From: Saprospiraceae bacterium
GTDB taxonomy: Bacteria > Bacteroidota > Bacteroidia > Chitinophagales > Saprospiraceae
DNA length: 37,978 bases
Assembly: GCA_029212405.1 (NCBI GenBank)
Contig: JARGNR010000003.1
Location: forward strand, 1 to 37,978
Reading direction: 5' to 3'
Below are positions 25,021 to 33,454 of the stretch, piece after piece. Below the pieces are notes generated by a model that saw only the letters and a list, made by a program, of their open reading frames with translations, had not been told where the DNA came from and did not search any database. The translations under genes and the position numbers were made by a program. Within the stretch, counting starts at the first letter, position 1, and each line of letters starts with the position of its first letter.

Positions 25021-25320
25021 AATGCTGATAAAGTTTTTGCGAATATAGAAATAACTCGATTATTTCAATCGAATAAAAGATTTCATTCAACTGAAAACTT
25101 CACTTTGTCATGATTTTATTAACGTAATACAAATTTTAATAAAAATAATATTTCATTGGTGTTCAATATATAAATAAGATGGAGTCTATTTTATTAGCCG
25201 AATTATTTTACATTAAATCTCCTAGGAAAGGAAAAGTAAAATTTAAATTAGCATAAAGAACTAAATTTGGATTACCTATTTTAGATCAAAAGGTATGAAT
25301 AGTAAAACTTTAAAGTAAGT
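25021..25320. other. Divergent promoter region of metF and the T9SS cargo gene
   Basis: 300 AT-rich bases without an ORF or recognised RNA. The metF promoter lies at 25040-25068 (minus) and a -7-like TAAATTTG at 25262-25269 (plus) precedes the secreted-protein gene. Confidence 0.6.
25040..25072 (-). promoter_or_regulatory. metF promoter overlapped by an inverted repeat
   Basis: Minus strand TTG (25068-25066), 18 nt, then TATATTCG (25047-25040), one mismatch from consensus. The palindrome TCGATT-N5-AATCGA (25056-25072) covers the -33 element, the position of a repressor site. Confidence 0.45.
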
Positions 25321-27090
25321 ATGAAATTAAAGTGTGTATTGCTGCTGCTGTTTCTAATTTCAACTGTCAATATTTGTATTGCACAGGAAGCAGAAGTATT
25401 GAAATCTTTACGGATTCATACATTAGAAGAATATGGCCCCCAGATCTTTGATAGGAACGTAAAGTCAACTTCTGAAGGATACTATTATGTGCTGTTGAGT
25501 TCAAATAATGATGTGCACATTGAAGACGAAATCTATGTAAATGAAGCGATGCCTCTGGCCTATCAAAGCTCAAATGATGAGCAAGGACACTTATTGCTGT
25601 TGAAAATTAATCAGGAATTAGAGGTAGAACAAGTTGTACGAATTAAAAACACTTCCTATTCAAATGCAAGATTGGCTGTTTCAGATGAGCATATTGTTTT
25701 AGGAGTTGAACACCGTAAGCACATGTTGATTGGCGATTCAATTTTCCAAATAGCAGATGGACTTGAAGAGTTTACATTACTTCAATTTGATTCCGATCTA
25801 CAAAATATGCGAGAAATAGAAATTGAGAATAATAATTATCTAAGCGGAGAATTAGAGTTGACAGATGCTTACTTATACGTAGAGGGAACATTTCTCTCAG
25901 AACATCAAAGATTTAAGTATGGTACTTCTTGTTTGGACAATTATTACTATATCGATGCCACTACACTGGATACAGTGTATGGATTGAGAACGCCGTACAT
26001 TATTCAATATGATCTTGAAGCTGAAGAAGTGACTAGAGCATGGAAGCTTGGCGGTTTAGGCTATGACTATGTATATGGAATAGATAAAGATAGTAAAGGA
26101 AATATCATTGTCAGTGGAATTGCTGAAACGATAAAGTGGGTAACATTGGATGGTGTGGATTCTATTCAGGTCAAATCATTAATTACTGGATTTTTTGCAA
26201 AATATAATGAAGAAGGAGCATTAATATTTGGTAATGTCTTGACTGAATGGACAAATGTGAGGCCTGGAAATGGTTATTTTGAAGGAGGGGATTCTTATTT
26301 TTCATTTTCATTTAATGGGGAATACTTGACCATTGATGGAGTTGATATTATCAATCAGAAAACAGATGGAAGTGCAGGAGATCGTACATATTTTGTAGGG
26401 AAGTTTAACGAGAGTGGGGGATTAGAGTGGATAAATTCATTAAATCCAAGAGCAAGACAAATGAGAGGAATAAATTTAATTGGAACCGAGGGCGGAGTCA
26501 TGTTTTCAGGTGAAATAGATGATGATGTTCGTTTAGAAATAGGAGGAGTTTTGTATACAGATGAAAAAAAAGTGAATTTGCTTTATACGCTGGATAAAGA
26601 AAATGGAAACATAATTTCTTATGCGGTCACCCCAGCAAAGCACAATGATATAGAAGTAAACGGCCTGTTAATAGACGCTCAAAATAGGATTGATTTGCTT
26701 TATAAAACAGTTTGGGAACATACATTGTGGGGCAATGAATTTGATACTTGGTATTTAGGTGGATCCTTTGATACAAGAAGTATTGATACATATTTTTTAA
26801 AGCTTGATCTTTCTTTTTTGACCAATTCACAAGATTTAAAAAATGAAAAAGGATTGCTGACTATTTTCCCCAATCCAGTATTCGGGAAAGGAGAGATTAA
26901 TGTCTATTTAGCAGAAGGGACTAATGGCATTTGGAAGTTGTTTTCTACTAGCGGTGTTCAGATTAAAAGCGGTGAAATCGATGATGATGAAATACTTCGG
27001 ATTGATGTTTCGAACTTCCACAACGGACCCTATTTACTTCACTTTACTGATGGGAATAGAATGCAAAATGAAATCATTATAGTGAAATAA
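25321..27090 (+). CDS. Secreted protein with type IX secretion C-terminal sorting domain
   Basis: The 589-residue protein has a signal peptide ending ICIAQ (about residue 22) and a C-terminal sorting domain (about 512-589): FPNPVFGKGEINVYL, LFSTSGVQIKSGE, IDVSNFHNGPYLLHFTDG and a final EIIIVK, the pattern of T9SS cargo (type A). This predicts Sec export, passage through the T9SS and attachment or release at the cell surface. The central part has repeats of the type W.L...GYD.VYGIDKDSKGNIIVSGIAET, similar to SBBP-type beta-propeller blades. No catalytic motif is seen. Monocistronic, converging on the shared terminator at 27175-27208. Confidence 0.85.
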   Translation: MKLKCVLLLLFLISTVNICIAQEAEVLKSLRIHTLEEYGPQIFDRNVKSTSEGYYYVLLSSNNDVHIEDEIYVNEAMPLAYQSSNDEQGHLLLLKINQELEVEQVVRIKNTSYSNARLAVSDEHIVLGVEHRKHMLIGDSIFQIADGLEEFTLLQFDSDLQNMREIEIENNNYLSGELELTDAYLYVEGTFLSEHQRFKYGTSCLDNYYYIDATTLDTVYGLRTPYIIQYDLEAEEVTRAWKLGGLGYDYVYGIDKDSKGNIIVSGIAETIKWVTLDGVDSIQVKSLITGFFAKYNEEGALIFGNVLTEWTNVRPGNGYFEGGDSYFSFSFNGEYLTIDGVDIINQKTDGSAGDRTYFVGKFNESGGLEWINSLNPRARQMRGINLIGTEGGVMFSGEIDDDVRLEIGGVLYTDEKKVNLLYTLDKENGNIISYAVTPAKHNDIEVNGLLIDAQNRIDLLYKTVWEHTLWGNEFDTWYLGGSFDTRSIDTYFLKLDLSFLTNSQDLKNEKGLLTIFPNPVFGKGEINVYLAEGTNGIWKLFSTSGVQIKSGEIDDDEILRIDVSNFHNGPYLLHFTDGNRMQNEIIIVK

Positions 27091-27174
27091 AATCGGGTGT
27101 CAATATCTTTTAAAACTTTTCTCTTGAAAGTAGAATATTTTTGTCCTTCTCAGAATAGTAAATGGAGTAAAAAG

Positions 27175-27208
27175 AAAAAGGGACACGAAAACTAGATCAT
27201 GTCCCTTT
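27175..27208. terminator. Bidirectional terminator between convergent genes
   Basis: AAAGGGACA (27177-27185) and TGTCCCTTT (27200-27208) form a 9-bp stem with a 14-nt loop. A-rich sequence before and T-rich sequence after suit termination on both strands, serving the T9SS cargo gene and the TPR gene. Confidence 0.8.
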
Positions 27209-27231
27209 ATATATCATGTCCAAATGATGGA

Positions 27232-28653
27232 TCATTTCTTATATCTCACTTTTACAGTTTCCCCAATCCAGCAACCAGCGGTAACGGTCTGTCCTTCTTT
27301 TATACCTCTTTGAAATCCATCTTCAATACTTGGCATTGACGCTGCATATTTTGATAATCTTGAATTAGCATCATCTGTTAATGAAGCATCCACTGATTTA
27401 GCATATCTGTATTTTTCCATTGCAGCTAATATTGCTAATCTTTGATTCCATGAATCTCCACAGTTTCGAGCTGATGAACCATACATGTCTCCTATTAGCA
27501 TATATGGTCTTCCCCAGTTTGCTTTTAATTGTGCCGCTTTTCTTGCTGAACTTCTAGCCGCACTGTATGCTTTTAATTTTCTAAACTGAATAGATGCCAA
27601 ACTGAAATAATAACTTGCTTTTTTCTCATCATCTGCTTCTGCATCAATAGCTTCTTTATACTTTGCTACTGCACATTCATAATCTCCTTGGTCATAACAT
27701 TTTTTTGCCATAACAGACGGATTGTTTTTCTCAAATTCAGCTTGTGCTGCTTCGTTTTGTGCGGTTGCCCATGCTTTGTATTTTGATTCTACTTCTACTA
27801 AGAATGCATTAGAAGCGTCACACTCCTGAGCTTTCAACTTGGCTACAATTTTTTTCCATATTTCTACGTCTTCTGGAGATGCTTCATACTCTGGTCGGTA
27901 TTTATCTACAAAAAAGTCACAGTCGAAGATTAAATGTTCAATTACGGCAAATTTTGCATTCATCGCGTCTTTCGCTTGCTGATAGTATGAGCTTAGCTTT
28001 GCATTGTTTTCAATATTGTAATCTGCAATTGCATTCAATTCTTCATAAATACTTCTAGCAACTGCTTTATCCATTCTCTCTTTTTCTATTTCATAAACGA
28101 CGATCGATGCATACGGATCAAAAACGATGTATTCAGCATCATTCCCACTTTTTTCAACAGCCAATTTGAGAGCTTCTGTGGTTTGAGCATAGGGGGTGTT
28201 GAATGTGTAGAACATATCAAATGCTTTTCTTCCTGCCAAGTAGCCGATCCTTTTTTGGATACATTCATCATTCGAACATTTGCTGCTTGTGATACTACCT
28301 GCGTTATAACAAGCAATTGCTTCATCAATTAAAGAAAGCGCCTTGTTTTTGTATTCTTCTTTCTTTGTTGGATCAGTTTCAGTTTTAAATTTATTCATGT
28401 ATAGTTTAGCACCATCTGTGAAGTGGTAGTCTCTTTTACCATCTGCTGCAGGTGCAATACTGAATGCTTTCTCCCAATTTTCAAATGCAAGGGTATAATC
28501 TTCGGTTTTTATTGCTTGCCGATAGATTGAATGTGCATTTTCCGCATCGTCTTTTTGTGGCGAGTCGATCCATGTTGCGCACTGTGCATTCCCCAATGAT
28601 ACAGTTGCAATTGTGAAAATTGATGCAAGTAGAAGTTTTGTAAGTTGTGTCAT
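27232..28653 (-). CDS. Exported TPR-repeat protein
   Basis: The open frame extends to 28704, but the ATG at 28653 gives a proper signal peptide (MTQLTKLLLASIFTIAT..., cleavage after GNAQ), so I place the start there; the product has 473 residues. It contains TPR-like helical pairs in two zones, about 20-110 (AHSIYRQAIKTEDYTLAFENWEKAF) and 320-420 (AKKCYDQGDYECAVAKYKEAI, then SLASIQFRKLKAYSAARSSARKA). Such proteins usually act as periplasmic or outer-membrane scaffolds. It is the last gene of the purH-coaX-outer membrane protein cluster, 89 nt after the outer membrane protein gene. Confidence 0.8.
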   Translation of the reverse strand: MTQLTKLLLASIFTIATVSLGNAQCATWIDSPQKDDAENAHSIYRQAIKTEDYTLAFENWEKAFSIAPAADGKRDYHFTDGAKLYMNKFKTETDPTKKEEYKNKALSLIDEAIACYNAGSITSSKCSNDECIQKRIGYLAGRKAFDMFYTFNTPYAQTTEALKLAVEKSGNDAEYIVFDPYASIVVYEIEKERMDKAVARSIYEELNAIADYNIENNAKLSSYYQQAKDAMNAKFAVIEHLIFDCDFFVDKYRPEYEASPEDVEIWKKIVAKLKAQECDASNAFLVEVESKYKAWATAQNEAAQAEFEKNNPSVMAKKCYDQGDYECAVAKYKEAIDAEADDEKKASYYFSLASIQFRKLKAYSAARSSARKAAQLKANWGRPYMLIGDMYGSSARNCGDSWNQRLAILAAMEKYRYAKSVDASLTDDANSRLSKYAASMPSIEDGFQRGIKEGQTVTAGCWIGETVKVRYKK

Positions 28654-28742
28654 AATTCTAAAGTCTTTAATTCTTGTCAATTTTGTTGTTTGAAATCTAA
28701 GCATGAATTCTATTTACAATCTTAGATTATATTTTTCGTATT

Positions 28743-30086
28743 TTAGTTGTATTTCTTCTTAATAAACCACTCGTCATCATTAAATGTAAATCCAAGTGAT
28801 ATCTTAAAGAAGGATTCTGCTATAGGTGATCCTGGTCCTCTTCGACCAAATTCAAATCCTATGTTAGCATGAGAAATCTTCCTCTGATAGATAAATGGCA
28901 TCCCCATGCCAAATGTCAAACCGTAAGATTTCAATTGTTCTTCATCTATACTTCTCGGGTCAGTTTTATAATACAAACCATACCGGTAATATACTCTTTT
29001 GAAATACCTGTTGTATGACTTGTAATCAGGACGGAAAAATCCTCCAAAAGAAACATTATATGTGTCGCTTAATGGATTTTCATCGATTGTTCCGTCTGCA
29101 TCATTATTGTACACCGACCAATTAGTTAAGCCAAAATCTGCTCCGATCATAAACTTCTCCCCTTTATAGTAACTAGCTCCAAACCCAATCTCCATGGGAA
29201 GTTTGCCAGATCCAGCTAAATCTTTTGCAATATAAGCAGTATCTATAAATTGTGTAGTAGAATTTAAAGTTTGTACACCAAATTGTGAGGTTGTTAAATT
29301 TGTATTAAAACTAGTAGAGGACTTTAATCGTACGCCTAAAGAAAGAATATCTGGAAGTCTTTCTGTCTTGTTTTCAAGTTTTTTCTGATTTAAAACTTTG
29401 GTATAAAGTGCTCCTACACCCCACAAAAATCCATTCAGGTTATATTCCGTGGAGAATAAATCTTGATATGCAAAAGGAAGATCAAAAAACGTGATATTTT
29501 GTTCATATCGGATATTTCCAAACAAGTAACCGAGGTTTAAACCAAAGGAAAAGTCTTTGTATTTGATTCCATTGCCCCATACAAATTTATAGCTTCCTCC
29601 ATTACCTGCATATACTCGTTCAAAATTACCAACTCCCGTGATACTGTCTTGGGAAGTGATATTATAGCCAACTGTTGAGTTGGGCATTAAAGTGAAAGAC
29701 ATTCCGAGTTTGTACTTTCTCTTTTTTTGATCTAAGAGTTCATTCAAAGGATTGCCCAATGGAAAGGCTAAGGAGATGTACTGAAGATTCCCGCTCCATG
29801 CCGTATTCTTTAAATCACCACTGGATAAAGTCGTTCTTTTTGCATCCATTCCAATATCAAATGCAGTTGCTCTCAAGGTAGCCAAACTTGCAGGGTTGAC
29901 AATATTGATATGATACCCATCAATATAGGAAGTACCAATAGAGCCCATCATTCTAGTGTGCATGAAGTTATCATCAACGGCGTCTCCAATTCCAAATCGA
30001 GAATATGGAGAATTGCCATTTGTCTGAGCAAAAAGCTGAGTACATGCAAAAATGGTAAATAGAATTGCTATTAATCTATGCTGCAT
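28743..30086 (-). CDS. Predicted outer membrane beta-barrel protein
   Basis: The 447-residue protein has a signal peptide ending QLFAQ (about 21), then NSPYSRFGIGD, a motif seen in a Bacteroidota outer membrane protein family that often sits next to coaX, and many amphipathic strands ending in an aromatic-rich C-terminus (FFKISLGFTFNDDEWF). NPASLATL resembles FadL/PorV-like barrels. Function is unknown; small-molecule transport or a role in outer membrane assembly are both possible. Its start overlaps the 3' end of coaX by 11 nt, implying coupling. Confidence 0.75.
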   Translation of the reverse strand: MQHRLIAILFTIFACTQLFAQTNGNSPYSRFGIGDAVDDNFMHTRMMGSIGTSYIDGYHINIVNPASLATLRATAFDIGMDAKRTTLSSGDLKNTAWSGNLQYISLAFPLGNPLNELLDQKKRKYKLGMSFTLMPNSTVGYNITSQDSITGVGNFERVYAGNGGSYKFVWGNGIKYKDFSFGLNLGYLFGNIRYEQNITFFDLPFAYQDLFSTEYNLNGFLWGVGALYTKVLNQKKLENKTERLPDILSLGVRLKSSTSFNTNLTTSQFGVQTLNSTTQFIDTAYIAKDLAGSGKLPMEIGFGASYYKGEKFMIGADFGLTNWSVYNNDADGTIDENPLSDTYNVSFGGFFRPDYKSYNRYFKRVYYRYGLYYKTDPRSIDEEQLKSYGLTFGMGMPFIYQRKISHANIGFEFGRRGPGSPIAESFFKISLGFTFNDDEWFIKKKYN

Positions 30087-30798
30087 TATAATTTATTATT
30101 ACATCTAATCCTTCAAGGACTAAAAATGAATGGACAAATATCTTAGAATTTAGGAGATCTTCAAAAAATGTAGCGTCACCGCCAGTTATTATAACGTTAA
30201 TTTCTCCAATATCTTCTTTTATCATAGCTATAAACGATTCTATTTCCAATAATGTACCATATACTATCCCATTTTGCATTGCTGTAATAGTAGATTTGCC
30301 AATATAATCTTTATTGTAAACTGGTTCTACTAATGGAAGTGTAGATGTCATAGTATCCATAGCTGCTGCTCTCATTCGTAATCCAGGAGAAATGTTTCCT
30401 CCATGATATACTTTTTTGGAATCTATAACATCATATGTAATACATGTACCGGCATCTATAACCAGACAGTTTTTATCAGGATATACCTTTGTACATCCTA
30501 TCACCACTGCCAACCTGTCTTTTCCCAAAGTTTTAGGTGTGTGGTATTTATTAATTATTGGAATGGGTGTCTTATGACTCAATTTCAATAACTCTACATG
30601 TGTTTTAACTCTCTTTTCAAAAGCTGTTACGCTTTTTCTTGTGCTGCTTGATATGGCTTTTTGGATGCCAAACTTCTTAATTAATTGAGCAACATCATCC
30701 TCAGACATGGTATAGAATGCATCGTGGTGGATCATCTGACCTTTGTCAAAAACTCCAATTTTAATCCTAGTATTGCCTATATCAATGCAGAGATTCAT
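30076..30798 (-). CDS. coaX: Type III pantothenate kinase
   Basis: CoaX phosphorylates pantothenate, the first step of CoA synthesis, and is not inhibited by CoA. The 240-residue protein is an ASKHA-fold kinase: phosphate-1 motif DIGNTRIKIG (6-15), GKDRLA, the second phosphate loop DAGTCITYD, the pantothenate/dimer motif GGNISPGLRMR and the adenosine motif IITGGDA. Complete. It follows purH after 16 nt and overlaps the next gene by 11 nt. Confidence 0.95.
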   Translation of the reverse strand: MNLCIDIGNTRIKIGVFDKGQMIHHDAFYTMSEDDVAQLIKKFGIQKAISSSTRKSVTAFEKRVKTHVELLKLSHKTPIPIINKYHTPKTLGKDRLAVVIGCTKVYPDKNCLVIDAGTCITYDVIDSKKVYHGGNISPGLRMRAAAMDTMTSTLPLVEPVYNKDYIGKSTITAMQNGIVYGTLLEIESFIAMIKEDIGEINVIITGGDATFFEDLLNSKIFVHSFLVLEGLDVIINYNAA

Positions 30799-30814
30799 AT
30801 AAATGACTTTCTTA

Positions 30815-32347
30815 CTAGTGTTTGAAGTGTCTTACACCCGTAAATACCATAGTGAGGTCATTCTCATTGCAATAGTCAATACTGAGTTTGTCCTTTATTG
30901 ATCCACCAGGTTGGATGACTGCCCTCACCCCAGCGTTATGTGCGATTTCTACACAATCTGGAAATGGGAAAAATGCATCCGAAGCCATGGCACAACCTTC
31001 AAGTTCAAAACCAAAGTTTATTGCCTTTGCAATCGCTTGCTTACAAGCATCAACTCTACTTGTCTGACCACAGCCCATACCCAATAATTGATTATTTCTT
31101 GCTAATACGATGGTATTCGACTTCAAATGTTTTACACATTTATTTGCAAAAATCAAATCTGCCAACTCTGCTTCTGTTGGTTGTCTATTGGTTTGGGTTA
31201 CGAGTGTATCTTTTGTTTCAGTATTTTTGTCTGTATCTTGTTGGATAACACCATTTAAAAGACTCTTGAAACTCTTATCATTGACGTGAAAGTGTTTGAT
31301 CTTAAGAAGAATCCTTTTCTTTTTTGCTCCTAACAAATCCATTGCATCTTGATCAAAGTCTGGAGCAATCAATACTTCATAAAATAACTTATTAATTTCT
31401 TGTGCAGTGGCTAAGTCAATTTTTGAGTTGCAAATCAAAATTCCTCCGAAAGCTGAAACAGGATCTCCAGCAAGAGCATCTTTCCATGCTTCCAAGACGG
31501 TGTTTCTAGTTGCTATTCCGCAAGGGTTGGTATGTTTTAAAACTGCAAATGTAGGAGCATCATGCTGAAATTCTGCCATGAGATTTACAGCAGCATCTAC
31601 ATCTACCAAGTTATTAAAGGACAATTCTTTTCCACCTATTTTTTCAAACATGGCATCCATTTCTCCAAAGAATATTCCTTGTTGGTGTGGGTTTTCTCCA
31701 TATCGCAAGCTTTGACCTTGATGAATGGACTGCTTAAATGTTGGTTTCTCTTCTTCTTCGAGAGTGTTGAAGTAGTTGAAAATGGCGGTATCATAATTTG
31801 ACGAAACTTTAAACGCTTTTCTAGCTAGTCGTTGTCTTTCTGCAAGTGATGTTACTCCGTTATTGCTTGAAAGGATATTTTCCAAGTCGCCATATTCATC
31901 TTGAGAAGGGATGACAACCACATCACCAAAGTTTTTAGCAGCTCCTCTAATTAGTGCAATTCCACCTATATCAATTTTCTCTATAATAGCTTCCTGATCA
32001 TTCGTAGATGCTACCGTCTGTTCAAAAGGATATAAATCGACAACTACCAAATCAATTGCTGGGATTTCATATTTAGCCAATTGGCCCAAATGGTCCTTTT
32101 CTCTTCTCGCCAAAATACCTCCGAAGACTTTAGGGTGTAGGGTTTTTACTCTTCCGTCTAGGATAGATGGATAAGTAGTTAAATCTTCTACTCTTTCAAC
32201 TTTTCCACCTAACGATTCAATAAATTTTTGAGTGCCACCAGTACTGTATATTGTGACATTCTGTTCTATGAGTGTCTTTACGATGTTCTCCAATCCATCT
32301 TTATGAAAAACAGAAATGAGAGCCGATTTAATTTTTTTGTCAGCCAT
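30815..32347 (-). CDS. purH: Bifunctional AICAR formyltransferase / IMP cyclohydrolase
   Basis: PurH performs the last two steps of IMP synthesis. The 510-residue protein has the N-terminal MGS-like IMP cyclohydrolase domain (about 1-190: STGGT 35-39, VKTLHPKVFGG) and the C-terminal AICAR transformylase domain (about 205-510) with the catalytic Lys-His pair K271-H272 in VLKHTNPCG, and SDAFFPFPD near the end. A -7 element TACATTTG lies at 32412-32419, about 65 nt upstream, and no purine riboswitch is visible. First gene of the probable purH-coaX-outer membrane protein-TPR transcript. Confidence 0.97.
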   Translation of the reverse strand: MADKKIKSALISVFHKDGLENIVKTLIEQNVTIYSTGGTQKFIESLGGKVERVEDLTTYPSILDGRVKTLHPKVFGGILARREKDHLGQLAKYEIPAIDLVVVDLYPFEQTVASTNDQEAIIEKIDIGGIALIRGAAKNFGDVVVIPSQDEYGDLENILSSNNGVTSLAERQRLARKAFKVSSNYDTAIFNYFNTLEEEEKPTFKQSIHQGQSLRYGENPHQQGIFFGEMDAMFEKIGGKELSFNNLVDVDAAVNLMAEFQHDAPTFAVLKHTNPCGIATRNTVLEAWKDALAGDPVSAFGGILICNSKIDLATAQEINKLFYEVLIAPDFDQDAMDLLGAKKKRILLKIKHFHVNDKSFKSLLNGVIQQDTDKNTETKDTLVTQTNRQPTEAELADLIFANKCVKHLKSNTIVLARNNQLLGMGCGQTSRVDACKQAIAKAINFGFELEGCAMASDAFFPFPDCVEIAHNAGVRAVIQPGGSIKDKLSIDYCNENDLTMVFTGVRHFKH

Positions 32348-32411
32348 TATGTTCAGGTAAGTTATTTTGCTATTAATACAGATATCATATCTGCCATTTC
32401 CTAAAAAGCTG

Positions 32412-32419
32412 CAAATGTA
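32412..32419 (-). promoter_or_regulatory. Promoter -7 element of purH
   Basis: TACATTTG on the minus strand fits TAnnTTTG; no clear -33 TTG is seen at the right spacing. It would drive the purH-coaX cluster. Confidence 0.4.
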
Positions 32420-32569
32420 ATGAATTGTAAGGAAATTGAGGTGTTACCGTCCTGTTAGATTTTTATATGGATCGTCTATTTCACTGTAGCTAATGATACG
32501 CTAAAGTATTTTGAGGTACACCGATAGGTATGCTTATCACTCTACATAATGATGTCTTCGTAATATTAC

Positions 32570-32577
32570 TACTTTTG
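32570..32577 (+). promoter_or_regulatory. Promoter -7 element of the TauE/SafE gene
   Basis: TACTTTTG on the plus strand fits TAnnTTTG and sits 23 nt before the GTG start, implying a very short leader. The -33 element is not clear. Confidence 0.35.
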
Positions 32578-32600
32578 TAGCCTCATTAAAAATGTAAAAT

Positions 32601-33323
32601 GTGTCGTTTGGTATAGCTCTTATCGCTGCCTTTATACTTGGAGCATCCAAATCGGGGCTAAAGGGAATGGGGATCGTTGTCGTGACCTTGATGGCCTATG
32701 CGTACAGCGCAAAATCTTCTACTGGGATATTGCTTCCGTTGTTAATATCTGCTGATGTGTTGGCAGTGACGTATTATAACAGGCATGCAAAATGGGAGTA
32801 TTTACTTCGATTCCTACCCTGGATGGTTGCAGGAGTAGTCGTAGGGGCTATCATAGGTAAGGATTTACCTGAAGAGGTATTTAAAAGAGGGATGGCGATT
32901 ATTATTTTAATAAGTGTATTGATCATGTTTGGTTGGGAGCGATTTGATAAAGGGAACGTACCGAACAAAATTTGGTTTGCTGGAACGATGGGTTTTTCTG
33001 CAGGCTTCTGTACGATGATAGGAAACTTGGCGGGAGCATTTTCAAACATTTTTTTTCTAGCCTTACGAATTCCTAAAAATGAATTTATTGGGACAGCAGC
33101 TTGGCTCTATTTTATTATTAATCTCTTTAAGTTGCCTTTTCATGTCTTTAGTTGGGGAACAGTAAACGTATCTTCTCTTAAGACAGATATGTATTTGTTT
33201 CCTGCCGTATTAATTGGTTTCTTAGTTGGAATTAGAGTGGTAAAACATTTCAAAGAGAAACAATACAGAAATTTCATTTTAATTATGACGGCTATAGGAG
33301 CATTGGTTATGCTTATTCGATAG
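32601..33323 (+). CDS. TauE/SafE-family membrane transporter
   Basis: The 240-residue protein is almost wholly hydrophobic, with about seven or eight membrane segments. It shows the family's two half-repeats, each beginning with a Gly-rich segment (SFGIALIAAFILGASKSGLKGMG, about 1-23, and FAGTMGFSAGFCTMIGNLAGAF, about 126-148). Members export or import sulfite, sulfoacetate, taurine-derived sulfite or other organosulfur anions; no substrate can be assigned here. The start is GTG at 32601: the ATG at 32599 is out of frame and stops at once. The gene stands alone, without sulfur-metabolism neighbours. Confidence 0.88.
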   Translation: MSFGIALIAAFILGASKSGLKGMGIVVVTLMAYAYSAKSSTGILLPLLISADVLAVTYYNRHAKWEYLLRFLPWMVAGVVVGAIIGKDLPEEVFKRGMAIIILISVLIMFGWERFDKGNVPNKIWFAGTMGFSAGFCTMIGNLAGAFSNIFFLALRIPKNEFIGTAAWLYFIINLFKLPFHVFSWGTVNVSSLKTDMYLFPAVLIGFLVGIRVVKHFKEKQYRNFILIMTAIGALVMLIR

Positions 33324-33454
33324 TTTGCTACAAAAGAAGGTTGAAACTTCTACTAATTTAATACATCAATAATAATATACAGTTCAGCCACGGAATCATA
33401 CGTTTCATAGAAATTGACTTTCCATAAGACTTCACTTCTCTCATCTTTGGGGTC

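Noticed and set aside
27232-28704. Longer version of the TPR protein starting at 28704
   Set aside because: The 17 extra residues are polar and would bury the signal peptide; the ATG at 28653 gives a normal exported-protein start.
32348-32600. Possible purine or other riboswitch before purH
   Set aside because: No conserved three-way junction or aptamer core seen; only promoter-like elements on both strands.
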